Source: an uncultured Dorea sp.
GTDB lineage: Bacteria > Bacillota > Clostridia > Lachnospirales > Lachnospiraceae
NCBI GenBank assembly: GCA_910588745.1
Contig: CAJURK010000063.1
Location: 1-13,225, forward strand
Direction of reading: 5' to 3'
Length of the DNA stretch: 13,225 nt
A program made the translations under genes and the position numbers. How positions within the stretch are numbered: the stretch's first letter is position 1; the number at the start of each line of letters is the position of its first letter. Shown piece after piece: positions 1 to 7,680 of the stretch. The notes below the pieces were generated by a model. That model searched no databases and was not told the DNA's origin. It saw only the letters and a list, made by a program, of their open reading frames with translations.

Positions 1-545
1 ACAACCGGTGCGGGCGCCGTTTTGACGGGCAGTACGGGACCCTGCCGAAGGGTTATGACCATAAGTACGTGTATTCCCACTTGGGGTACAACCTAAAGGT
101 AACGGATATGCAGGCCGCTATTGGCGCGGCTCAGCTTAAGAAGCTGCCGGGGTTTGTGGAACGTCGCCGGGAGAACTGGGACTACCTGAAGGAGCAGCTT
201 AAGGATTTAAACGAATATTTTGTACTGCCTGAAATTACGCCGGACTCCAGCCCGAGCTGGTTTGGTTTCATGATGATGGTAAGGGATGGAGCCGGCAAGA
301 CTAGGGACGAGGTTACCGCATACCTAGAGGAACACGGGATACAGACCCGCGCGCTGTTTGCCGGGAATATCACGCGCCACCCATGCTTCGAGGCATTGGA
401 GGAAGGCAGGGATTACCGGATAGCGGGCGGCCTTGAAAAAACAGACGAGGTTATGCATAAAGGCTTCTGGGTAGGGGTCTATCCGGGCATGACCAAAGAG
501 ATGCTGGATGAAATGGCGCACAGGATACGCGAGAGCGTGCAGTAA
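1..545 (+). CDS. rfbH: RfbH-like CDP-4-keto-6-deoxy-D-glucose 3-dehydrase (E1), C-terminal part
   Basis: This is the 3' end of a gene that enters from the left edge, read in the frame whose first full codon is at 3, with stop TAA at 543-545. It belongs to the DegT/DnrJ/EryC1/StrS fold and most resembles RfbH/E1. That PMP-dependent [2Fe-2S] enzyme removes the C3 hydroxyl of CDP-4-keto-6-deoxyglucose on the way to 3,6-dideoxyhexoses. Visible evidence is the segment NRCGRRF (the Cys codon at 9-11 fits the last Fe-S ligand of the C-x-C-x7-C motif of E1), then KGYDHKYVYSHLGYNLK, then TDMQAA, which are typical RfbH stretches, and a C-terminal SWFGFM/TRALFAGNITRHP region. The N-terminal half, including the His that replaces the PLP lysine in E1, lies outside, so catalytic competence cannot be checked. 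The next gene follows 34 bases later. E1 needs an E3-type reductase partner, which is not in the window. Another DegT aminotransferase is possible but less likely. Confidence 0.85.
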   Translation, partial: NRCGRRFDGQYGTLPKGYDHKYVYSHLGYNLKVTDMQAAIGAAQLKKLPGFVERRRENWDYLKEQLKDLNEYFVLPEITPDSSPSWFGFMMMVRDGAGKTRDEVTAYLEEHGIQTRALFAGNITRHPCFEALEEGRDYRIAGGLEKTDEVMHKGFWVGVYPGMTKEMLDEMAHRIRESVQ

Positions 546-564
546 CACAGCGGATACACAGCAT

Positions 565-572
565 AAAGGAGG
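565..572 (+). promoter_or_regulatory. Ribosome binding site fixing the aldolase start at 580
   Basis: AAAGGAGG lies 7 bases before ATG 580. The same frame is open further upstream to an ATG at 508, but that would overlap the end of the RfbH gene by 38 bases and adds 24 residues unlike the family. The Shine-Dalgarno sequence decides for 580. Confidence 0.85.
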
Positions 573-579
573 AAACACT

Positions 580-1401
580 ATGATAAATGGTTTGAAGATA
601 TTTGACTGTACCCTCCGGGAAGTCGGTTACCAGACAGGGTGGCGCTTTACGGATAAATTTGTCCGGAATGTATACCGGTTCGCCCAGGGAAAAGGGATTG
701 ATTACGTAGAACTGGGATTCTTCCATCAGGAAGCGGCGGACCCGGATAGGGGGATTTACCGATACTGCAGTACAAAGAATGACGAGATTGCAGATGTATT
801 TAAGGGTTCCAAAAACGTAACGAAACTTTCTGCCATGCGGGACATCCAGCGGCCGCTCTCGCCGCTTCTGCCGGCGGACCAGAGCATTGTTGACACAATC
901 CGGATCCTCACCCGTTCCCATGAAACGGACCTTGGGATTCTGGAAGGCTATGTAGACGAGGCCATGGGGTTGGGGTACGAGGTGTTTATCAACTTCACCA
1001 GCGCGGGCTACAACTCACGGGAAATGAACATGGAGTTTGCCAAGTTTGCCAAGGAAAAGGGCGTGCATGCCATTGAATTTGCGGACACGGAAAGTGTAAT
1101 GACGGAGGAATATGTAAAGAGGACGATCCGGGACTGCCATGAGATCGGAATTGAGATGGGAGTACACCTCCACGACAAGAACGGCACGGCGGAATTCCTT
1201 GCAGATCTTGCAATCGCGGAAGGCGCGGACTATATGGACGTAACCCATGTGGGGCTGGGCGGCAAATGGCGGGACGGCAACGTGACGATGGAATATCTTC
1301 TTAGGAAGCTGGAAATCAGCGGCGGGTACGAGGCTACCATGATTCGGAACGAGCTGATCGAGAACCTGATTGAATTTAACCCATACAGCGCGGCGGAGTA
1401 A
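580..1401 (+). CDS. DRE-TIM metallolyase / HMGL-like aldolase (4-hydroxy-2-oxovalerate aldolase-like)
   Basis: 273-aa TIM-barrel protein of the HMGL-like (DRE-TIM) superfamily, which makes or breaks carbon-carbon bonds next to a 2-oxo acid using a divalent metal. The N-terminus KIFDCTLREVGYQTGW gives the metal-binding Asp9 and the catalytic Arg13 region. The second metal motif is H196-x-H198 in GVHLHDKNG, followed by a Gly-rich DVTHVGLGGKWRDGN turn. It is shorter than DmpG-type 4-hydroxy-2-oxovalerate aldolases (about 340 aa) and ends without their C-terminal region that docks the acetaldehyde dehydrogenase. It therefore probably acts alone. The ThDP enzyme starts 5 bases after its stop. This tight pairing suggests that it supplies or trims the 2-oxo acid used by that enzyme, or retro-aldol cleaves an intermediate. 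The superfamily is clear; the substrate is inferred. Confidence 0.8.
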   Translation: MINGLKIFDCTLREVGYQTGWRFTDKFVRNVYRFAQGKGIDYVELGFFHQEAADPDRGIYRYCSTKNDEIADVFKGSKNVTKLSAMRDIQRPLSPLLPADQSIVDTIRILTRSHETDLGILEGYVDEAMGLGYEVFINFTSAGYNSREMNMEFAKFAKEKGVHAIEFADTESVMTEEYVKRTIRDCHEIGIEMGVHLHDKNGTAEFLADLAIAEGADYMDVTHVGLGGKWRDGNVTMEYLLRKLEISGGYEATMIRNELIENLIEFNPYSAAE

Positions 1402-1406
1402 ATAAG

Positions 1407-3200
1407 ATGAAAGTATCAGATTATGTAATACAATTCCTTGCGGATCTGGGAATCGGTCATGTCTTTTATGTCAGCGGCGGCGGCGCCATGCACTTAAATG
1501 ATTCTCTAGGAAGAAACGGGGAAATTGAGGGCGTATGTACGCTCCATGAACAGGGCGCGTCGATTGCGGCGGAAGCCTACGCCAGGATCAGTGAAAACTA
1601 CGGGGCCTGCCTTGTAACTTCGGGCCCGGGCGGAACGAATGCGGTTACAGGGGCGGCGGGCGCCTATTACGATTCCACTCCGGTCATTTACGTGTCGGGG
1701 CAGGTAAAGCGGGACGATTTGGCGGGGGAACAGGGGATCCGTCAGTTTGGGATACAGGAGGCGGATATCCTGTCCATTGTGGGATCTATCACCAAGTACG
1801 CGGTGCAGATACGGGAACCGGAAAGAATCCGGTATGAGATGGAGAAAGCGGCGTTTCTTGCAAAAGAGGGACGGCCGGGTCCGGTGTGGATAGACATCCC
1901 CTTGGATATTCAGGCATCCGAGATCGAGCCGGACGAACTGGAAACGTATCAGAAACCGGAGGGCGGATGTGGTTCCCGGTTGGATAAGGACGAACTGAAC
2001 AGCCGGATTGCACAGGTGTTTGATTTACTTCGCAGTGCAGAGCGCCCGCTGATCCTTCTCGGAAACGGTATCCGCTTAGCGGGGGCCGCGCCGGAAGCGA
2101 GGGAGTTCTGTGAAGCGTTAGGAGCCCCTGTGGTGACCTCATGGAACGGGGTGGATCTGATTGAAGACAGCCATCCGCTGTTCTACGGGCGTCCGGGCTC
2201 GGTGGGACACCGCCATGCAAACTTCATCCAGCAGAATGCAGACCTTGTAGTTACCATCGGAAGCAGGCTGAACCTCCTTTCCACAGGCTATAATTACGCA
2301 GGCTTTTTAGGACAGGCAAAGCATGTGATGGTGGACATTGACGAGAAGGAGATGCATAAGAAAAGCGTGCGTCCTTATCTGGAAATCCCCTGCGACGCAG
2401 GATATTTCCTCAGGAAAATGCTGGAAAACAAGGAAAGGCTTAGAACTTCGCAAAAGGAGGAATGGATTTCCTACTGCGACGACATGAGGAAGCGGTATCC
2501 GGTCTTTATCCCGGAGGCGAAGCCAAGGGAAGGGTACGTAAGCACCTACCGGCTGGTAGAGGAAATCAGCCGTCAGATGACGGGGGACGACATTTACCAG
2601 TTCACCAGCTCCGGGACTTCGGTGGACATTGCCATGAAGATGTTCCGGGTTAAGCGGGGACAGAGGGCGTTCCTTACGAAGGGACTGGCCGCGATGGGAT
2701 TTGACGTACCGGCCTGCATCGGGAGCTGCATTGCTTCCGGCGGAAGGCGTACCATCTGCGTAACCGGCGACGGGAGCGTGATGATGAACATTCAGGAGCT
2801 GGAGGTCATAAAGAGGCGGAACCTGCCTGTGAAGCTTTTTATCACGGATAACGGGGGCTACAGCATGATCTACGGTTCCCAGAACGGGAATTTCAAGGGG
2901 CGCCTTACGGGCTGTACGGAGGAATCCGGGCTGACGCTGCCGGATATCGGGAAGATAGCCGAGGCCTTTGGAATCAGGACGCTGGAGTTGGATTCCGAAG
3001 CGGACTTGGAAGGGAAAGTCCGGGAGGCCTTTGAGTATAGAGGCCCTGTGGTGTGCAGGGTGAAATCGGACATTGAGCAGAAAATCCTGCCAAGGCAGGC
3101 GAATTATATGAAAGAGGACGGCCAGATGGCGTCCCGGCCGCTGGACGATATGGCGCCGCTTCTCGGACGGGAAGAGTTAGAGGCCGCCCGCTGGAAGTAA
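1407..3200 (+). CDS. Acetolactate synthase-like ThDP-dependent enzyme (YerE-like candidate)
   Basis: 597-aa three-domain ThDP enzyme of the acetohydroxyacid synthase family. The Pyr domain has VSGGGAMHL and the cofactor-activating glutamate Glu48 in LHEQGASIAAEAYAR, then TSGPGGTNAVTG. The central domain covers roughly residues 190-340. The PP domain carries the Mg/diphosphate motif GDGS at 454-457 with Asn482 in ITDNGGYS. Full-length AHAS catalytic subunits have a similar size, but no regulatory small subunit or ilv gene is near. Between an RfbH E1 and an SDR, the closest described role is that of YerE: decarboxylating pyruvate and transferring the acetyl unit to C4 of CDP-3,6-dideoxy-4-ketoglucose to make a branched sugar. 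That role is inference from context; the aldolase partner may mean another 2-oxo acid donor. Its Shine-Dalgarno (GGAG, 1395-1398) lies inside the last codons of the aldolase gene, implying translational coupling. Confidence 0.85.
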   Translation: MKVSDYVIQFLADLGIGHVFYVSGGGAMHLNDSLGRNGEIEGVCTLHEQGASIAAEAYARISENYGACLVTSGPGGTNAVTGAAGAYYDSTPVIYVSGQVKRDDLAGEQGIRQFGIQEADILSIVGSITKYAVQIREPERIRYEMEKAAFLAKEGRPGPVWIDIPLDIQASEIEPDELETYQKPEGGCGSRLDKDELNSRIAQVFDLLRSAERPLILLGNGIRLAGAAPEAREFCEALGAPVVTSWNGVDLIEDSHPLFYGRPGSVGHRHANFIQQNADLVVTIGSRLNLLSTGYNYAGFLGQAKHVMVDIDEKEMHKKSVRPYLEIPCDAGYFLRKMLENKERLRTSQKEEWISYCDDMRKRYPVFIPEAKPREGYVSTYRLVEEISRQMTGDDIYQFTSSGTSVDIAMKMFRVKRGQRAFLTKGLAAMGFDVPACIGSCIASGGRRTICVTGDGSVMMNIQELEVIKRRNLPVKLFITDNGGYSMIYGSQNGNFKGRLTGCTEESGLTLPDIGKIAEAFGIRTLELDSEADLEGKVREAFEYRGPVVCRVKSDIEQKILPRQANYMKEDGQMASRPLDDMAPLLGREELEAARWK

Positions 3201-3229
3201 AGACCATAAAGATATGAAGGTGTGGAAAT

Positions 3230-4186
3230 ATGAGGATTATTATAACGGGGGCTACCGGATTTCTGGGGAAGGCCCTGTGCCGGGAACTGACGGAACACGG
3301 GCATGAAGTGACCGCGGTTGTCCGCCCGGAATCAGCCGAAAAGGCGAAAGAGCTTGCAGTAAGCCGGGTAATTGAGCTTCCCTTGGAAGAACTGGAAACC
3401 TTAACTGGGCAGGAAGATACTAGGGAGTCGGAAAGCCCGGACTCCGTGGAGCTACCAAAAAAACGGCATGGAGAGCCGCTTAAGAAATACGACGTCTTCT
3501 GCCACCTTGCATGGAACGGTTCCGGCGGGGAGTCGCGTAACGACTACGGAATACAGCTTGAGAATCTCCGTTATATGGAAAAAGCGTTAAGAGCCGCAAA
3601 GAGCTGCGGCTGTACGAAATTCATAGGCGCCGGGAGTCAGGCGGAGTACGGCGTCGTGCATGGGCAGGCGGCGGAAGATACGACGGTGCCAAACCCTTTT
3701 ATGATGTACGGAGCGGCAAAGCTTGCCTGTCTGCATATGGGGCGGGTCTTAGCGGAACAGCTTGGGATCACTTTCGTATGGCCGAGGATATACAGCGTAT
3801 ACGGGCCAAGGAAAAACGATCCGACGCTTTTAGGCTATGTAGCTCAAAGCCTGCGGGAAGGAAAGACGCCGGAACTTAGCGCCTGTGAAAATATGTGGGA
3901 TTTTATGTATATCACGGACTTTACAAGGGCGATGCGCCTGCTGGCGGAAAGCCCGGAAGCGGAAGGAATTTACCATGTGGCCAGCGGGGATGCGCGGAAA
4001 CTCAAAGAATTTGTGGAGTTGGAAAGAGATCTGGTAAGGCCAGGGGCAGAACTAAACTTCGGGGCAAGGAAAGCGGACGAAAAGCGGACCTTCTGGCTGG
4101 AACCGGACGTAAGCCGGATAGAGAAGCTTGGATTTCAGTGCGAAGTACCTTTTGCACAGGGAATTCAATTACTTTCATTGAATTAG
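3230..4186 (+). CDS. NAD(P)-dependent epimerase/dehydratase-type SDR (sugar-nucleotide reductase candidate)
   Basis: 318-aa extended short-chain dehydrogenase. The N-terminal Rossmann motif is GATGFLG (7-13). The catalytic set is Ser136 (GAGSQAEYG) with Tyr160-x3-Lys164 (MMYGAAKLA). The following RIYSVYGPRKND and MWDFMYITDFTRAM stretches are typical of nucleotide-sugar epimerases and reductases. Residues about 55-85 form a longer, acidic and polar loop (TGQEDTRESESPDS and onward) before CHLAWNG, which I read as an insertion between strands of the Rossmann fold. Next to the ThDP enzyme it is a good candidate for the YerF-like step, reducing the keto group of the newly added side chain. A C4 reductase or an epimerase is also possible. 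The start at 3230 is preceded by GAAGGTG (3216-3222). This is the last gene of the GC-rich block. Confidence 0.82.
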   Translation: MRIIITGATGFLGKALCRELTEHGHEVTAVVRPESAEKAKELAVSRVIELPLEELETLTGQEDTRESESPDSVELPKKRHGEPLKKYDVFCHLAWNGSGGESRNDYGIQLENLRYMEKALRAAKSCGCTKFIGAGSQAEYGVVHGQAAEDTTVPNPFMMYGAAKLACLHMGRVLAEQLGITFVWPRIYSVYGPRKNDPTLLGYVAQSLREGKTPELSACENMWDFMYITDFTRAMRLLAESPEAEGIYHVASGDARKLKEFVELERDLVRPGAELNFGARKADEKRTFWLEPDVSRIEKLGFQCEVPFAQGIQLLSLN

Positions 4187-4205
4187 GAATGACTCTGATC
4201 ATAAT
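4178..4205 (+). promoter_or_regulatory. Weak sigma-70-like promoter candidate
   Basis: TTGAAT (4178-4183) and CATAAT (4200-4205) are separated by 16 bases and sit at the end of the SDR gene, before the AT-rich cassette. The match is 4/6 and 5/6 to consensus. AT-rich DNA gives such matches by chance, so this is only a candidate for separate transcription of the cassette. Confidence 0.22.
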
Positions 4206-4381
4206 TTTATGAAAAAAATCAGCATTTTTCGTTTGTTTCAGTATCTCTCATCAGAAGAAAACATTATCACTAGTTACTATAAGAACAGTATTAAAAAGCC
4301 ATGATATTCCAAAAAAACTTAATTTTAGAGCTAACAAAATATACGAGAAAGTAAAGAAATTATGAGAGGAGAAGTTCGCGA
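4187..4381 (+). other. 195-base AT-rich junction/leader between GC-rich block and cassette
   Basis: This is the longest gap in the window and coincides with the sharp fall in G+C. It holds no convincing gene, terminator hairpin or tRNA. Two short open stretches overlap in it (see the entry at 4209-4365), and it ends with the ribosome binding site GAGGAG (4366-4371) for radical SAM protein 1. It is best read as a recombination scar or leader at the left end of an imported cassette. Confidence 0.6.
4209..4365 (+). pseudogene. Possible small-gene remnant, two overlapping short frames
   Basis: ATG 4209 opens a 31-codon frame beginning MKKISIFRLFQYLSSEEN and ending at TGA 4302-4304. A second frame, open from 4213 without an ATG, ends in FRANKIYEKVKKL and stops at 4363-4365, just before the next ribosome binding site. 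Joined by one frameshift they would give a basic peptide of about 50 residues. No Shine-Dalgarno precedes ATG 4209. I do not recognise either piece. It may be the decayed tail of a gene that once stood here, or chance open frames in AT-rich DNA. Confidence 0.25.
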
Positions 4382-5536
4382 ATGAAATGGGAAAATCAAG
4401 GTCATGAATTTGATAATATAGCAAAGATATTGTGTAATAAAGAAACAAAATATTATATTTGGGGAACAGCAAATATAGCACATAATTTAATTAACCTATG
4501 TGGACATGAGATCAAGATAATTGGCGCTGTGGATTCAGATATTAAACGTCAGGGTAAGAAAATATGCAGTTTAATTATTGAAAATCCGGAAATTTTAAAT
4601 CCTGACTCGGGCTATATTGTTCTTGTGACAACAAGCGCATTTAAAGAAGTAAAAAAACAATTATTAGACAAAGGTTTTGAAGAGAATATTACTTTTTTTG
4701 ATTACTTCATTTTCACACAAATTTTTCAGTTGTATAAACATGACAGATTATATTCTCGTCGCTTAGATATTGCTTTGACAGAACGTTGTACTTTGAAGTG
4801 CAGGAAATGTAACATGTTTATGCCATACTTTTCAACACCGTCAGATTTAGATAAAGAGGAGGTGTTACAACAAGTTGACCAATACTTTTCCATGGTTGAG
4901 TATTTGGAAAGTTTTAATTTATTAGGCGGTGAACCGCTATTGTATGTTCCTTTAGCTGAGATTATATCTTATGTTGCTGATAAATATAGAGATAGAATAG
5001 AACATTTTAAAATTTTTACTAATGGCATGATTTTGCCAAATAAAGAATTGCTTGGTTTATTTTATAAACATTCTATTGAAATACAAATTAGTGATTATAC
5101 TGAAGCAGTTCCTTACAAAAAAAGAATGCAAGAATTAGTCGATTTACTAGAAAAATCAAAGATTAATTATTATATCCTAAAATCCTCTATATGGGGAGAC
5201 TTTGGCTTTCCCGAAAATCCTAATTCCATTTCAGATAACAAATTAATTCCTTTTTTTGACGCATGTCGAGCATCATTTAGAGGGCTATATAAGAATAGAG
5301 TTTACTTTTGCCATTTGGAAACTAGCGCAATTAGAGCAGGACTCTATGCAGACAATCCCAATGACTATTTTGATTTATCTAAAAAAACAGAAAATAAGAA
5401 AAAGAAATTTTTTGAATTTGATTTTGGCTTTAACCAGAGTGGCGCCATCTCCTTTTGTAAAGTTTGCAGAGGCTGTGATACTGTAAATTCATTAACTGTA
5501 AACGCGGCAGAACAAATGGAGGGGCAAAATGTTTAG
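4382..5536 (+). CDS. Radical SAM protein 1 with N-terminal Rossmann-like module
   Basis: 384 aa, cytoplasmic, no signal peptide. Residues about 20-110 form a Rossmann-like module (YYIWGTANIAHNLINL, then a beta-strand ending IIGAVDSD). The radical SAM core begins at about 127, with the cluster motif C136-x3-C140-x2-C143 (ERCTLKCRKC) that binds the catalytic [4Fe-4S] and S-adenosylmethionine, and the SAM-contacting GGEP at 182-185. The C-terminus carries C295, C310 and the trio C359/C362/C365 (FCKVCRGC), a spacing that suggests a SPASM/twitch-like auxiliary Fe-S cluster. Such enzymes do radical chemistry (epimerisation, dehydrogenation, elimination) on sugars or peptides. No precursor-peptide gene is nearby, so a glycan, nucleotide-sugar or lipid-linked substrate is more likely. 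The gene has a good ribosome binding site and overlaps the HAD gene by 8 bases. Family certain, substrate unknown. Confidence 0.88.
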   Translation: MKWENQGHEFDNIAKILCNKETKYYIWGTANIAHNLINLCGHEIKIIGAVDSDIKRQGKKICSLIIENPEILNPDSGYIVLVTTSAFKEVKKQLLDKGFEENITFFDYFIFTQIFQLYKHDRLYSRRLDIALTERCTLKCRKCNMFMPYFSTPSDLDKEEVLQQVDQYFSMVEYLESFNLLGGEPLLYVPLAEIISYVADKYRDRIEHFKIFTNGMILPNKELLGLFYKHSIEIQISDYTEAVPYKKRMQELVDLLEKSKINYYILKSSIWGDFGFPENPNSISDNKLIPFFDACRASFRGLYKNRVYFCHLETSAIRAGLYADNPNDYFDLSKKTENKKKKFFEFDFGFNQSGAISFCKVCRGCDTVNSLTVNAAEQMEGQNV

Positions 5537-7619
5537 TGACAGAGACGAGGCTCGGGAAGTACTTGAGTTTTTTACGAATGCCTTCGAATTACACAAAAAT
5601 AGACCAATTGTTTTGTATGGCATAGGCGTTAATACGAAAATTCTCATACATAATCTAAAAAATTATCATATAGCAGGGGTTATGGATGCAAAACATGAAG
5701 GGGAAATGTTTGAAGGATTGCCTGTATTTTCTGAGGAAGAAGTAAAACAAGTTACGGATACTATCGTAATTGTAGCGAGAGCAGCTGTTGTTCCACTTAT
5801 TTATAATCGAATCAAATATTTAGAAGAATTTGGAATAGCAATATTTGATGTAAGAGGCGTAAATTTAGCAAAAACAAAAAATAAATTTTCTCTTTCGACG
5901 AAATATTTGCATAGGGCAACATTGGAAAAGTTAATATTGGGACATGAGGTTATTTGTTTTGATATTTTTGACACTTTAATTTCCAGAAAAGTTGTCCAAC
6001 CGGAAGATATTTTTGAGATAGTAGAACGGAGATTAATAAAAAAGGGATTAAATATAAATTTTCGTATATTAAGAGAAACGGCGAGCGGCAACGCATATAA
6101 AAAGAAAATTTCACCGACTCTTACGGATATTTATACCGAAATGGCTTGTATAGGAAATGTTGACTCTATTACTCTTGCAAATATTAAGGAGGAAGAATTT
6201 CAAACAGAACTAGATTTCACTGCACCAAGAGAATCGGTTATTTCATTATTAAAATTTGCTCAAAAAGCAGGAAAAAAAGTATATTTGGTCAGTGATATGT
6301 ATTTAGAAGCTTCATATATCGAACGGTTATTGAAAAAATACGGTATTAAAGAGTACGATCGACTAATTATATCCTGCGAATATTCAAAATGTAAGTGGCC
6401 TTCTGGAGAGTTATTTGAAGTAGTAAAAAAAGATTTTCCCTTAAATACTTCTATACTACATATAGGAGATAATGAAGGAGCAGATATCACGTGTGCAATA
6501 AAAAGGGGATTAGATGCAGTAAAAGTACCTAATAATTACGAGATTATGATTCATTCACCCTTTCAAATACTGTTAAGTTTTAATCGTAGTCTGGGAGATT
6601 CGATCGCTATAGGTATCTTCTCCTGCCAATACTTATCTGATCCATTTAAAGATTATAATTCGCTGTGTTTTGAAAAAGAAAATGATTTAGGCTTTATTTG
6701 CTATGGGCCTTTGATAGTAGGGTATCTTTCATGGTGTTTAAGACAATGTAAAAATCACAATGAAGATTTTCTGGCCTTTGTGGCAAGAGATGGTTGGATT
6801 TTGAATAAAGTATGGAAAGTCATGAGCGAGTTCTTTCCTTATGAAAAAATTCCACCAGGTAATTACGTTTTGGGTTCAAGACGTACTCTTGCTATTTCAG
6901 CAATTAGAAACAAAAAGGACATTGAAAGCGCACTTCAAAAAGTTCCTGATTCTATGGAGTATAGTAAAATGCTCTCATCCAGATTTGGCATAGAAAATGT
7001 TACTCTTAGTAAAGATGAGGGAAAAACAGATTGCGTATTCAATAGAATAGAAGAAATTCTAAAGAATGCAGAACAAGAACGAAATCTTTATATGAGATAC
7101 GTTGATAAAAAATTAGATGGTTGTAAAAGAGTTGCTGTTATTGATGCCGTATCGTCGGGAACAATCGGTAAATATTTTTTCAAGACTACGAAAAAGCAAG
7201 GGATTTTTCTGTGTATCGTTTTATCTAAGGTACCTAATTACTCCGTTTATGACGAAATAGAAGCTTATGCATATATGGGAGAAGATAGTAAATATGCGCC
7301 CAAGAGATCCGTTCACAAATTTATTGGAGAGTTAGAAGGTGTTTTAACATCTTATGAACCAATGTTTGTATGCTTTAATAAATTTGGAAAAGAACAATAT
7401 GCATCAGCAGAACTTGATAATGACGCCTTGGAAGTCCTGAAAAAAATCCATGCCGGAATCTTGAAATATGCTCAGGAAATTTATTGTTTAACTCCAAATA
7501 TAGACACTTTAGAATTTACACCTGAGTTAAGTGATGCATTTTTCAGCCTTTATTATGAGAAGAATTTATGTTTGTTGCCGAATATTAAAAAAACTTTAAA
7601 AGGGATAGATAACTTCTAA
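5529..7619 (+). CDS. Large HAD-superfamily protein with N-terminal Rossmann-like module
   Basis: 696 aa in three parts. Residues about 25-110 are a Rossmann-like nucleotide-binding module (RPIVLYGIGVNTKILIHNL, GVMDAK). Residues about 140-335 are a HAD fold: motif I FDIFDTL with nucleophile Asp145, motif II Ser255 (YLVSDMYLE), motif III Lys287 or Lys289, motif IV GDNEGAD with Asp314 and Asp319. The remainder, opening CYGPLIVGYL and containing FVARDGW (417-423) and GSRR (449-452), is an extension I have seen associated with HAD proteins of capsule clusters but whose function I cannot name. The residue two after the nucleophile is Phe147 instead of the Asp used as acid/base in HAD phosphatases, so ordinary phosphatase chemistry is doubtful. 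Start ATG 5529 lies inside the end of radical SAM 1, with GGAGGGG at 5518-5524, implying coupled translation. Confidence 0.85.
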   Translation: MFSDRDEAREVLEFFTNAFELHKNRPIVLYGIGVNTKILIHNLKNYHIAGVMDAKHEGEMFEGLPVFSEEEVKQVTDTIVIVARAAVVPLIYNRIKYLEEFGIAIFDVRGVNLAKTKNKFSLSTKYLHRATLEKLILGHEVICFDIFDTLISRKVVQPEDIFEIVERRLIKKGLNINFRILRETASGNAYKKKISPTLTDIYTEMACIGNVDSITLANIKEEEFQTELDFTAPRESVISLLKFAQKAGKKVYLVSDMYLEASYIERLLKKYGIKEYDRLIISCEYSKCKWPSGELFEVVKKDFPLNTSILHIGDNEGADITCAIKRGLDAVKVPNNYEIMIHSPFQILLSFNRSLGDSIAIGIFSCQYLSDPFKDYNSLCFEKENDLGFICYGPLIVGYLSWCLRQCKNHNEDFLAFVARDGWILNKVWKVMSEFFPYEKIPPGNYVLGSRRTLAISAIRNKKDIESALQKVPDSMEYSKMLSSRFGIENVTLSKDEGKTDCVFNRIEEILKNAEQERNLYMRYVDKKLDGCKRVAVIDAVSSGTIGKYFFKTTKKQGIFLCIVLSKVPNYSVYDEIEAYAYMGEDSKYAPKRSVHKFIGELEGVLTSYEPMFVCFNKFGKEQYASAELDNDALEVLKKIHAGILKYAQEIYCLTPNIDTLEFTPELSDAFFSLYYEKNLCLLPNIKKTLKGIDNF

Positions 7620-7663
7620 TTAAAAGAAATAGAAATACATCAAAAATTTATTAGATATAGAAA

Positions 7664-7669
7664 AAGGAG
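7664..7669 (+). promoter_or_regulatory. Ribosome binding site for radical SAM protein 2
   Basis: AAGGAG lies 11 bases before ATG 7681. A closer ATG at 7673 is in another frame and stops after six codons, so 7681 is the start. The 61-base gap between the HAD and radical SAM 2 genes holds nothing else that I can see. Confidence 0.65.
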
Positions 7670-7680
7670 ATAATGAGAAA

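Noticed and set aside
451..921. Minus-strand open frame of 156 codons
   Set aside because: It lies opposite the RfbH end and the aldolase gene, which have clear family motifs and good ribosome binding sites; its translation shows no domain and is rich in Arg and Pro, as expected from antisense of GC-rich coding DNA.
1789..2220. Minus-strand open frame of 143 codons
   Set aside because: Fully inside the ThDP enzyme gene, Pro/Arg/Ser-rich and without motifs; antisense shadow.
1407..3200. ThDP enzyme as housekeeping acetolactate synthase IlvB
   Set aside because: No small subunit, ilvC or ilvD nearby, and it sits between dideoxysugar genes; the motifs alone cannot exclude it, but context argues against it.
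4211..4230. A-run and T-run around 4211-4229 as a rho-independent terminator of the GC-rich block
   Set aside because: The possible stem is a few A-T pairs only with no G-C core, so it is not a plausible terminator.
4375..4382. Palindrome TTCGCGAA between ribosome binding site and start of radical SAM 1
   Set aside because: Eight bases are too short for an operator call, and no second copy was noticed.
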